Assembly (NCBI GenBank): GCA_947302435.1
Contig: CAMYVQ010000008.1
Coordinates: forward strand, 1 to 64,000
DNA length: 64,000 nt
Direction: 5' to 3'
Origin: an uncultured Prevotella sp.
Lineage (GTDB): Bacteria; Bacteroidota; Bacteroidia; Bacteroidales; Bacteroidaceae
The position numbers and the translations under genes were made by a program. Shown in pieces: positions 7,439-15,265 of this stretch; position 1 is the stretch's first letter, and each line of letters opens with the position of its first letter. The notes under the pieces were generated by a model. That model ran no database searches, had not been told where the DNA came from, and was given only the letters and a program-made list of their open reading frames with translations.

Positions 7439-8356
7439 ATGTGGTTAATCTTGGCGTTTATGTCGGCAGCCTTTCTTGGCATCTATGATTCCTTGAAGAA
7501 AAAAGCCTTGAAGAACAATGCGGTCATTCCTATTTTGTTCTTGAACACACTGTTCTCTTCCTTGCTGTTTTTACCCTTTATTGTTTTAAGCGCAACCACC
7601 CAAGTGCTTGATGACACGGTCTTTCATGTGGCTTCAGGCGGATGGGAAATGCATAAATATATTTTGCTGAAATCGCTGATTGTGCTGTCGAGCTGGGTAC
7701 TTGGCTATTTCGGTATGAAGCATCTGCCGCTGACCATCGTCGGTCCCATCAATGCCACACGACCGGTAATGGTGTTGGTGGGTGCTCTGTTGTTCTTCGG
7801 CGAGCGGCTTAACATGTGGCAATGGATTGGTGTGTTGCTGGCCGTCGCCTCCTTTTTCTTGTTGAGCAGAAGTGGGAAAAAAGAGGGAATTGACTTCAAG
7901 CATGACCATTGGATCTATATGATTGTCGGAGCTGCCATTATGGGGGCTGTGAGCGGACTCTATGACAAGTATCTGATGGCTCCTTCCGCAGAGGGTGGGG
8001 TGGGGCTTGACCGCATGATGGTGCAGTCGTGGTACAATATCTATCAGTGTGGCATGATGCTCGTCATGCTGTTACTACTATGGTGGCCCAAGCATGAGAG
8101 TACTACGCCCTTTCACTGGGAATGGGCCATCGTCGGTGTCAGCCTTTTCCTCTCAACGGCAGACTTCATGTATTTCTATTCTTTGTCGCTTCCTTCTGCC
8201 ATGATCAGTGTCGTGAGCATGGTTCGTCGCGGTTCGGTGATTGTGAGTTTCCTGTTTGGTGCGCTTTTCTTCCATGAAAAGAATCTCAAGGCAAAGGCTT
8301 TCGACTTGGCATTAGTGTTGCTTGGCATGCTTTTCCTCTATATAGGAAGTCGTTAA
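7439..8356 (+). CDS. EamA/DMT-family inner-membrane transporter
   Basis: 305 residues with about ten hydrophobic segments in two halves of five, the plan of EamA (drug/metabolite transporter) proteins: the first half ends near the Lys-rich loop SGKKEGIDFKHDHW (about residue 143), and the second begins IYMIVGAAIMGAVSG. The motif PINATRPVMVLVGALLFFGERL matches the typical end of an EamA repeat. These are exporters or importers of small metabolites; no substrate can be inferred. It follows truA by 55 bases and may share its transcript. Confidence 0.85.
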   Translation: MWLILAFMSAAFLGIYDSLKKKALKNNAVIPILFLNTLFSSLLFLPFIVLSATTQVLDDTVFHVASGGWEMHKYILLKSLIVLSSWVLGYFGMKHLPLTIVGPINATRPVMVLVGALLFFGERLNMWQWIGVLLAVASFFLLSRSGKKEGIDFKHDHWIYMIVGAAIMGAVSGLYDKYLMAPSAEGGVGLDRMMVQSWYNIYQCGMMLVMLLLLWWPKHESTTPFHWEWAIVGVSLFLSTADFMYFYSLSLPSAMISVVSMVRRGSVIVSFLFGALFFHEKNLKAKAFDLALVLLGMLFLYIGSR

Positions 8357-8446
8357 TTGCCCGTTGTTGAATGATGTTGATGGCCATTTCTGATACAAAT
8401 CTTATATCAAAAGAGGTTTTTTTGTGAAAAATAATATGTTTTTCCA

Positions 8447-8476
8447 TTGCCATTTCAAAAAATAGTTGTAAATTTA
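8447..8476 (+). promoter_or_regulatory. Likely promoter of the arabinose operon
   Basis: TTG (8447-8449) and TAAATTTA (8469-8476) with 19-base spacing, about 50 bases upstream of the mutarotase. The -7 differs from TAnnTTTG at the last base. It overlaps a GTAAATTTAC palindrome (8468-8477) that could bind a repressor. The region 8357-8525 contains no gene. Confidence 0.4.
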
Positions 8477-8525
8477 CACCCAAATTTCGAACAATAACTA
8501 AAATATTAATTCAAATCCATTAAAA

Positions 8526-9710
8526 ATGAGAACACTTAAAGGTTCGTTTTTATGCATTGGCGCAGCTGCGCTGATGCTTGTGGCGTGTGACCAGAAGCCA
8601 GTTGCTACGCTGACCCTTTCAGGTCTTGATGCCGCTAAGTTCGACACAGTGATTAACGAAAAGCCCGTGAAGCTCTACACGCTGAAGAATCAGAACGGCA
8701 TGGAGGTGTGCATCACCAATTATGGCGGACGTGTAGTCAGTCTTGTGGTCAACGACAAGGATGGCAAGCCTACCGACGTGGTGCTTGGTTTCGACAACAT
8801 CGCCCAGTATGCCGACACGCTGAACACGCCTACCGACTACGGTTCAAGCGTAGGCCGCTATGCCAACCGTATCTGTGACGGCAAGTTCACCCTCGACGGT
8901 GTGACATACCAGCTCCGTCAGAACGATCCCCATGCCGGTGATACCCGCGTTCATTGTCTGCATGGCGGCGGTGCTACAGGCTGGATGAATCAGGTATATG
9001 ACGTTCTGGAGGCTAATGATTCGCTGATCAAGCTGCAGATTACTGCTGCCGATGGTGAGAACGGTTTCCCTGGCAACGTTGTGGCAACAACAACCTATAA
9101 GGTGACTGCCGACAATGTGCTTGACATCGTCTGGGAGGCTACAACCGACAAAGCCACCATCATCAACCAGACCAACCACAACTACTACAACCTCAGCGGC
9201 GATTTGGAGAACCCTGCCTACGACCAGGTGCTCTATGTGAATGCCGACAGCTTCACCGAAGCAGACTTCAGCTATATGCCGACCGGCAATATCCTCCCTG
9301 TGGAGGGTACGCCGATGGACTTCCGCACGCCTCATGCCGTAGGCGACTCTATCAAGTCAGAGTATAGCCAGACGAAGAATGCCCACGGTTATGACCACAA
9401 CTGGTGTCTGAACACCGCTGGCGACGACACGCAGGTGTGTGCTTCGCTCTATAGCCCCAAGAGTGGTATCTTCATGGAGATGTTCACCAACGAACCGGGC
9501 GTTCAGGTCTACAGCGGCAACTTCCAAGGTGTCGGTGGTGAGGAGAACGTTGTGCGCAAGCTTGGCAAGAAATATCCCCAGCATGTAAGCGTTTGCCTTG
9601 AGAGCCAGAAATATCCCGACTCTCCCAACCATCCAGAGTGGGCAAGTCCCGTAGTAACTCCTGAAAAGCCTTACTACAGCCACGCTGCTTACAAGTTTTC
9701 AATTAAGTAA
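8526..9710 (+). CDS. Aldose 1-epimerase (mutarotase) lipoprotein
   Basis: 394 residues with a lipoprotein signal peptide (LMLVAC, Cys21). It interconverts alpha and beta anomers of aldoses such as galactose or arabinose, here in the periplasm. GalM-family motifs are clear: ITNYGGRVVSLVV, SVGRYANRI, the catalytic-His segment NQTNHNYYNLSG, GYDHNWCL, and the catalytic Glu near the C-terminus in SVCLESQKYPDSPNHPEW. It is the first gene of a run of five same-strand genes (mutarotase, symporter, AraR, AraD, AraA), 25 bases from the symporter, so it probably prepares arabinose for uptake. Export is typical for Bacteroidota mutarotases linked to sugar loci. Confidence 0.92.
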   Translation: MRTLKGSFLCIGAAALMLVACDQKPVATLTLSGLDAAKFDTVINEKPVKLYTLKNQNGMEVCITNYGGRVVSLVVNDKDGKPTDVVLGFDNIAQYADTLNTPTDYGSSVGRYANRICDGKFTLDGVTYQLRQNDPHAGDTRVHCLHGGGATGWMNQVYDVLEANDSLIKLQITAADGENGFPGNVVATTTYKVTADNVLDIVWEATTDKATIINQTNHNYYNLSGDLENPAYDQVLYVNADSFTEADFSYMPTGNILPVEGTPMDFRTPHAVGDSIKSEYSQTKNAHGYDHNWCLNTAGDDTQVCASLYSPKSGIFMEMFTNEPGVQVYSGNFQGVGGEENVVRKLGKKYPQHVSVCLESQKYPDSPNHPEWASPVVTPEKPYYSHAAYKFSIK

Positions 9711-9735
9711 TTCTAAAAAATAAAAGACTAAAACA

Positions 9736-11481
9736 ATGGATTGGAGTTCACATGAATTTATCTGGCTCGACTGGGCAATTCTCGCCATCGGCCTGTGTGG
9801 TGTGGTAGCAGCTGTTTGGTATGCTATCTGGAAAGACAAGAAAGCCCAGCAGGGCGAAGACTCGTCAGCTTACCTCTTCGGTAAGGGCGAGCCTTGGTAT
9901 GTTATCGGTATGGCCATCTTTGCCGCCAACATCGGTTCCGAGCACTTGGTTGGTCTGGCCGGTACGGGTGCCAAAGACGGTGTAGGCATGGCCCACTGGG
10001 AGATGCAAGGATGGATGATTCTTATCCTCGGCTGGCTGTTTGTTCCTTTCTATCAGCTGCTGATTACGAAGATGGGCAAGATTATCACCATGCCCGACTT
10101 CCTGAAATTCCGCTATACCCAGCGTACAGGTTCTTGGTTGTCTATTATTACCCTCGTTGCGTATGTGCTGACAAAGGTCAGTGTGACCGCTTTCACGGGT
10201 GGTATTTTCTTCAAGTACCTGCTTGGACTTGACTTCTGGGTAGGAGCCATCGGACTGATTGCAATTACTGCCGTCTTTACTGTATTTGGCGGTATGAAGG
10301 GTGTAATGACGCTGTCTACCATTCAGACACCTATTCTTATTATCGGTTCTTTCCTCGTGCTCTTCCTTGGCCTTTCAGCCCTTGGCGATGGAAGTATTAC
10401 GGCAGGTTGGGAGAACATGATGGCAGCTTGTAATGCAGCACATGAAGGTTACGGAACCACACACATGTTCCATACCGATCCGGGTGACCCCATGTATCCT
10501 CAGTTCCCTGGTTTTGTGGTGGTGGTTGGTGCATGTATCATCGGTTTCTGGTACTGGTGTACCGACCAGCATATCGTTCAGCGTGTGCTCGGTCAGGTTC
10601 CAGGCGAGGACAACAAGGACGTGATTGCCCGTGCTCGTCGTGGTACTATCGCTGCAGGCTTCTTTAAGATTCTCCCTTGCTTCATGTTCTTGATTCCTGG
10701 CATGATTGCTTATGCTCTTTCGCAGAATCCTGACAGTGGTATTGTTATGGATATCACAAACCACGAGTCTACCGACGGTGCTTTCGCCATGATGGTTAAG
10801 AACATTCTTCCTGCAGGTATTAAGGGTATTGTGACCATTGGTTTTGTTTGTGCCCTTGTCGCTTCGTTGGCAGCCTTCTTCAATAGCTGTGCTACGCTCT
10901 TTACAGAGGACTTCTATAAGCCCATGAAGAAGGGTAAGAGTGAGGAACACTACGTATTTGTTGGCCGTATGGCTACTGTAGTTGTTGTGATTCTTGGTTT
11001 GGCATGGATGCCTGTGATGATGTCAATGGGCAACCTTTACAGCTACTTACAGGATATTCAGTCTTTGATTGCTCCGGCTATGGTTGCCGTATTCACGTTG
11101 GGTGTCTTCTCTAAGAAGATTACGCCGAAGGCAGGTGAATGGGGCCTTATCGGTGGCTTCCTCATTGGCATGGTTCGTCTTGTGACCAATGTCGTAACCG
11201 ATTCTGGTAAAGCCGTCATGGATGGTGCTTTCTGGGAGAATACCACATGGTTCTGGCAGACCAACTGGCTTGTGTTCGAGTGCTGGCTGCTGGTGTTCAT
11301 CATCTGCCTCATGGTATGCGTGAGCTTCTTCACGCCTGCTCCCTCACAGGCTCAGGTCGATGCCATCACCTTCTCTTCCGACTTCAAGAAGAGCATCCGT
11401 GAGAGCTGGGGCGTTTGGGATATTGTCGGCACGCTGGTCGTTGTAGGTCTCTGCGCCTGCTTCTATGCATACTTCTGGTAA
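9736..11481 (+). CDS. Sodium/solute symporter (SSS family), probable arabinose importer
   Basis: 581 residues with about 14 hydrophobic helices. It matches the sodium/glucose cotransporter (SSS) family: ANIGSEHLVGLAGTGAKDG in helix 1, WEMQGWMILILGWLFVPFY, MPDFLKFRYTQRTGSW, FGGMKGVMTLSTIQT and WYWCTDQHIVQRVL are typical. These proteins bring sugars through the inner membrane with sodium. Its position between the mutarotase and AraR/AraD/AraA makes L-arabinose the likely substrate, by inference from context only. A TonB/SusCD outer-membrane pair is not present in the window. Confidence 0.9.
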   Translation: MDWSSHEFIWLDWAILAIGLCGVVAAVWYAIWKDKKAQQGEDSSAYLFGKGEPWYVIGMAIFAANIGSEHLVGLAGTGAKDGVGMAHWEMQGWMILILGWLFVPFYQLLITKMGKIITMPDFLKFRYTQRTGSWLSIITLVAYVLTKVSVTAFTGGIFFKYLLGLDFWVGAIGLIAITAVFTVFGGMKGVMTLSTIQTPILIIGSFLVLFLGLSALGDGSITAGWENMMAACNAAHEGYGTTHMFHTDPGDPMYPQFPGFVVVVGACIIGFWYWCTDQHIVQRVLGQVPGEDNKDVIARARRGTIAAGFFKILPCFMFLIPGMIAYALSQNPDSGIVMDITNHESTDGAFAMMVKNILPAGIKGIVTIGFVCALVASLAAFFNSCATLFTEDFYKPMKKGKSEEHYVFVGRMATVVVVILGLAWMPVMMSMGNLYSYLQDIQSLIAPAMVAVFTLGVFSKKITPKAGEWGLIGGFLIGMVRLVTNVVTDSGKAVMDGAFWENTTWFWQTNWLVFECWLLVFIICLMVCVSFFTPAPSQAQVDAITFSSDFKKSIRESWGVWDIVGTLVVVGLCACFYAYFW

Positions 11482-11504
11482 TTATAGCCGTTAGGGTGCA
11501 AGAA

Positions 11505-12179
11505 ATGACATACTATAGCGAACATTCTAAAGTCTGGGTGTCGGTCGACTGTATCATCTTCGGATTCGATGAGAACAAGCTGAAGGTGCTTATCGGCCGC
11601 CGCCAGATGGATCCTGGAAGAGGCGAGTGGAGTCTTTACGGTGGCTTCGTTGCGGCGGATGAGAGCCTTGATAGCGCAGCCGAACGAACGCTGACCGAAT
11701 TGACGGGCATGAACCATGTCTTCATGCGTCAGGTAGGTGCTTTTGGCAATGTGGATCGCGACCCAGGCGAACGAGTGATCTCCGTTGCCTACTATGCTCT
11801 TATCGATGTGAAGGACTACAGTGAGAAGCTGCGTAGGGAATATGGATTGGAATGGGTGAATATCAACGAACTTCCCCGGCTTTATTCTGACCATAATGAG
11901 ATGGTGATGAAAGCCTGGCAGCTCATGAAGCAGAAAATGCGGACGGAGCCCATCGGCTTCCGCCTGTTGCCGCAGCTGTTCACGCTCACCCAGCTTCAGC
12001 GTTTGTATGAAGCCGTAGGGTGCGAGGAAATTGACAAGCGCAATTTCCGCAAACGCATCAAGGAAATGGACTTTATCGAGAAGACTGAGCTGATTGACAA
12101 GCTTAGCTCCAAGCGTGGCGCCTACCTCTACCGCTTTAATAATAAGGCATTCAGAGAAGATTCAAACTTTAAACTATAA
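11505..12179 (+). CDS. araR: AraR, Nudix-type transcriptional regulator of arabinose use
   Basis: 224 residues: Nudix fold (about 1-140) plus a winged-helix domain (about 150-224, containing LTQLQRLYEAV and RNFRKRIKEMDFIEKT). Proteins of this plan (NrtR/AraR group) are DNA-binding regulators; in Bacteroides thetaiotaomicron one controls L-arabinose genes. The Nudix box is degenerate: GGFVAADE is kept, but the catalytic REUxEE reads RTLTEL, so hydrolase activity is unlikely and a sugar- or ligand-sensing role fits. The start at 11505 (MTYYSEHSKVW) excludes a non-homologous extension overlapping the symporter. It lies 23 bases after the symporter and 6 before araD, so it is in the operon it probably controls. 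Confidence 0.88.
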   Translation: MTYYSEHSKVWVSVDCIIFGFDENKLKVLIGRRQMDPGRGEWSLYGGFVAADESLDSAAERTLTELTGMNHVFMRQVGAFGNVDRDPGERVISVAYYALIDVKDYSEKLRREYGLEWVNINELPRLYSDHNEMVMKAWQLMKQKMRTEPIGFRLLPQLFTLTQLQRLYEAVGCEEIDKRNFRKRIKEMDFIEKTELIDKLSSKRGAYLYRFNNKAFREDSNFKL

Positions 12180-12185
12180 GATACT

Positions 12186-12890
12186 ATGTTAGAAGAACTT
12201 AAACAAAAGGTGTTCAAAGCCAATCTGGACCTGGTGAAACAGGGACTGGTTATTTTCACATGGGGCAACGTCTCTGGTATCGACCGTGAGAAAGGGCTCG
12301 TAGTCATCAAGCCTTCGGGTGTCAGCTATGACGACATGAAGGCTGAGGATATGGTAGTTGTCGACCTCGAAACAGGAAAGGTTGTTGAGGGCGATCTGAA
12401 TCCTTCAAGCGACACGCCCACACACCTCGTACTCTACAAGGCATTCCCCAACATTCAGGGTGTGGTACATACGCACAGTACATACGCTACGGCCTTTGCA
12501 CAGGCTGGCCGTGACATCCCCAACATCGGAACGACCCATGCCGACTATTTCTACAAGGATATTCCTTGTACACGCGACATGACGAAGGAAGAGGTGGAAG
12601 GACAGTATGAGTTAGAGACAGGAAACGTCATCGTTGACGAGATACTGAACATCCGCAAGATCAATCCCGACCATACGCCTGCCGTCTTAGTGAAGAACCA
12701 CGGTCCTTTCTCATGGGGAACTTCGCCCGACAATGCTGTCTATAATGCCAAGGTGATGGAGCAGTGCGCCAAGATGGCCTTCGTGGCCTTCTCGGTGAAT
12801 CCCAGCCTGACGATGAATCCGCTGCTGGTTGAGAAGCACTACAACCGCAAGCATGGTCCCAATGCCTACTACGGACAGAAAAAGAAGTAA
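12186..12890 (+). CDS. araD: L-ribulose-5-phosphate 4-epimerase
   Basis: 234 residues, the usual length. It converts L-ribulose 5-phosphate to D-xylulose 5-phosphate, the last step from arabinose into the pentose phosphate pathway, in the cytoplasm. It is a class II aldolase/epimerase with the zinc-binding [10 protein letters not shown] motif (His residues near 97 and 99), GNVSGIDRE near the N-terminus, [10 protein letters not shown], and [12 protein letters not shown] with the third His. It starts 6 bases after araR and lies 80 bases before araA, with a C/G-rich repeat in that gap. Confidence 0.95.
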   Translation: MLEELKQKVFKANLDLVKQGLVIFTWGNVSGIDREKGLVVIKPSGVSYDDMKAEDMVVVDLETGKVVEGDLNPSSDTPTHLVLYKAFPNIQGVVHTHSTYATAFAQAGRDIPNIGTTHADYFYKDIPCTRDMTKEEVEGQYELETGNVIVDEILNIRKINPDHTPAVLVKNHGPFSWGTSPDNAVYNAKVMEQCAKMAFVAFSVNPSLTMNPLLVEKHYNRKHGPNAYYGQKKK

Positions 12891-12933
12891 GCCAATACAA
12901 ACCAAGTAATAAAGACCCGAGCCCTGTTACGGT

Positions 12934-12961
12934 CCTCCCCTTCGGGGGAGTTAGAAGGGGG
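12934..12961 (+). repeat. C/G-rich palindromic repeat, copy 4 (between araD and araA)
   Basis: CCTCCCCTTCGGGGGAG palindrome followed by TTAGAAGGGGG, the same plan as the copies inside the GH2 gene. In the operon mRNA it would form a hairpin just upstream of the araA start (9 bases), where it may affect translation or decay. Confidence 0.65.
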
Positions 12962-12970
12962 CCAAACGTT

Positions 12971-14503
12971 ATGTTCAAAAATTATGAGATTTGGTGGGTA
13001 ACCGGCGCACAGCTCCTTTACGGAGGCGACGCAGTGGTTGCAGTTGATGGACACTCAAAGGAGATGGTCGAAGGACTGAATGCCAGCGGCAATATCCCCG
13101 TGAAGATTGTTTATAAAGGCACGGCCAACAGTTCTAAGGAAGTAGAGCAGGTGATGCTGGCTGCCAACAACGAGGAGAAGTGCATTGGTATCATCACTTG
13201 GATGCACACCTTCTCGCCTGCCAAGATGTGGATCAAGGGCCTGCAGGCTCTGAAGAAGCCCATGCTGCACTTCCACACCCAGTACAACGCCGAGATTCCC
13301 TGGGAGACCATGGACATGGACTTCATGAACCTGAACCAGAGTGCCCACGGCGACATCGAGTTCGGACACATCTGCACCCGTATGCGCGTGGCCCGCAAAG
13401 TGGTTTGTGGCTACTGGAAGGACGAGGCTGCCCAGAAGCAGATTGCCGTATGGGCTCGCGTGGCTGCCGGCGTGGCCGATGCCCACAACGTGCGCTGCCT
13501 GATGTTCGGTATGAACATGAACAACGTGGCTGTGACCGACGGCGACCGTGTTGAGTTTGAACAGCGCATGGGCTATCATGTGGACTATTATCCCGTATCT
13601 TCATTGATGGACTATTTCAAGAAGGTGAAGAACGAAGAAGTGGATGCCCTTGTTGAGGAGTACAAGAAGCTCTACACCATCAAGATCGACGAGAGCGGTG
13701 AGGAGGTCTATTGGCAGAAAGTATGGAATGCTGCCAAGGCTGAGATTGCCCTGCGTCGTGTATTGAAGGATGAGGGTGCTACAGCCTTCACCACTAACTT
13801 CGATGACCTTGGCGATGCCGACATCGACGATCCCAATTTCTGCGGCTTCGACCAGATTCCCGGCCTTGCTTCGCAGCGCCTCATGGAAGAGGGCTACGGC
13901 TTCGGTGCCGAGGGCGACTGGAAGACTGCTTGCCTCTATCGCACGCTTTGGGTCATCCAGCAGGGTATGCCTATCGGCTGCTCGTTCCTTGAGGACTACA
14001 CGCTGAACTTTGCCGGCGACCGCTCGTCGTGCCTGCAGAGCCACATGCTCGAGGTTTGCCCGCTGATTGCTGTCGACAAACCCAAACTGGAGGTTCACTT
14101 CCTCGGTATCGGCATCCGCAAGCAGCAGACCGCCCGTCTCGTGTTCACCTCGAAGGTGGGCCGTGGCATCAAGGCTACTGTTGTTGACCTTGGCAACCGC
14201 TTCCGCCTGATTTCTCAGGAGGTGGAGTGCATCGAGCCGAAACCCATGCCCAACCTGCCTGTGGCTTCTGCCCTTTGGGTTCCCCAGCCAAGCTTCGAGA
14301 TTGGTGCCGGTGCATGGATTCTCGCCGGTGGTACCCACCACAGTGCCTTCTCCTACGACATCACCGAGGAGTACTGGGAAGACTTTGCTGAGATGCTCGG
14401 CATTGAGTATGTGAAGATTAACAAGGATACCAAGACCTACGAGTTCAAGCAGCAGCTGCAGAACAACGAGGTGTACTACATGCTGAACAAGGCACTGAAG
14501 TAA
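12971..14503 (+). CDS. araA: L-arabinose isomerase
   Basis: 510 residues, near the usual 500. It converts L-arabinose to L-ribulose in the cytoplasm with a divalent metal. Family segments are present throughout: EIWWVTGAQLLYGG at the start, WMHTFSPAKMWIKGLQAL, HFHTQYNAEIPW, LNQSAHGDIEFGHI, the metal-site region around GFDQIPGLASQRLMEEGYGFGAEGDWKT, and MLEVCPLI. It is the last gene of the run starting with the mutarotase and is followed by a strong terminator. The kinase step (AraB) is encoded 5.4 kb further on. Confidence 0.96.
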   Translation: MFKNYEIWWVTGAQLLYGGDAVVAVDGHSKEMVEGLNASGNIPVKIVYKGTANSSKEVEQVMLAANNEEKCIGIITWMHTFSPAKMWIKGLQALKKPMLHFHTQYNAEIPWETMDMDFMNLNQSAHGDIEFGHICTRMRVARKVVCGYWKDEAAQKQIAVWARVAAGVADAHNVRCLMFGMNMNNVAVTDGDRVEFEQRMGYHVDYYPVSSLMDYFKKVKNEEVDALVEEYKKLYTIKIDESGEEVYWQKVWNAAKAEIALRRVLKDEGATAFTTNFDDLGDADIDDPNFCGFDQIPGLASQRLMEEGYGFGAEGDWKTACLYRTLWVIQQGMPIGCSFLEDYTLNFAGDRSSCLQSHMLEVCPLIAVDKPKLEVHFLGIGIRKQQTARLVFTSKVGRGIKATVVDLGNRFRLISQEVECIEPKPMPNLPVASALWVPQPSFEIGAGAWILAGGTHHSAFSYDITEEYWEDFAEMLGIEYVKINKDTKTYEFKQQLQNNEVYYMLNKALK

Positions 14504-14531
14504 GACTACTTGGTTGAACAAGCCTAAAATG

Positions 14532-14566
14532 ATGAGGAGCACCCTGATGGATGCTCCTCATTTTTC
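14532..14566 (+). terminator. Terminator of the arabinose operon
   Basis: Perfect 10-bp stem ATGAGGAGCA / TGCTCCTCAT with a 10-base loop followed by TTTTTC. It lies 28 bases after the araA stop. Confidence 0.85.
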
Positions 14567-14594
14567 ATCTCAATATAATTTCGTTGGACTCACG

Positions 14595-15246
14595 TTACAA
14601 CACGAAATCGATGCCGACAACCATTCGCGGATGGCTCTTCAGGAAATCTTCCCCCATATATACAACGTTCAGTTCTTGCGCGTGTAGTAGAAGCCAGCCG
14701 CAATGTCGGCATCCTGGTCGAACTTCCACGAATGGATGGCACCTATCATGGGGGTCAGGCTGTCGCCGTTTTTCAAACCGATGGAATAACCCACATATTC
14801 GTAATTGGAGAAGGTGTTGTCAGCCCCATCGTTGACAATCCACCAAGTGTTGGTACACCAGAACAGGCGGCCATCGCCTGAGATGGCACCATTCATGTAG
14901 AGGGCTGATGTCAGGTAAGAGAACTTGAAGCTGTCGTTGAGGTTGAAGGAAGATGTTGCCTCTGCACCGATGTTATACCATTTGCTGATGTTCAGTCCAT
15001 AGCGGACGAGTGCTCCCCAGTAGGCGCAGTTCAGCCCTGTGTACAGATCCATGCCCGTGGCAAAGTGGTCGCCCAGTCCGTATTGGAAGGTGGTATAAGT
15101 CTCCTGCTTGTTGATGCCCGGACGGGCTTTCACAGACGAATAGCCATAAAGCTTGCCATCGCCCACGGTTCCTGCATAATAGGGAATCTGTGCGAAGGCC
15201 TTCATGAGCAGAGCAGCCCGATGGCAAAAACAACAGCTTTCTTCAT
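14595..15246 (-). pseudogene. Outer-membrane beta-barrel-like protein gene, broken by two frameshifts
   Basis: The open part, 14669-15205 (178 residues), is beta-rich, with GLDHFATGMDLYTGL-like alternating strands, and looks like a small porin-type barrel. Upstream in another frame, an ATG at 15246 opens a perfect signal-peptide start (MKKAVVFAIGLL) that stops after SC-type codons exactly where the main frame begins LMKAFAQ. Downstream in another frame the sequence continues AQELNVVYMGEDFL and ends GIDFVL, a typical barrel C-terminus, at 14595. Both breaks are of the same kind (one base missing or two extra), near 15205 and near 14672. With both restored, the protein would be about 215 residues. 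It is last in a minus-strand run of Cache sensors. Real pseudogene or assembly error cannot be told from one sequence. Confidence 0.7.
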
Positions 15247-15265
15247 TCCTTTATCTATCGATTGT

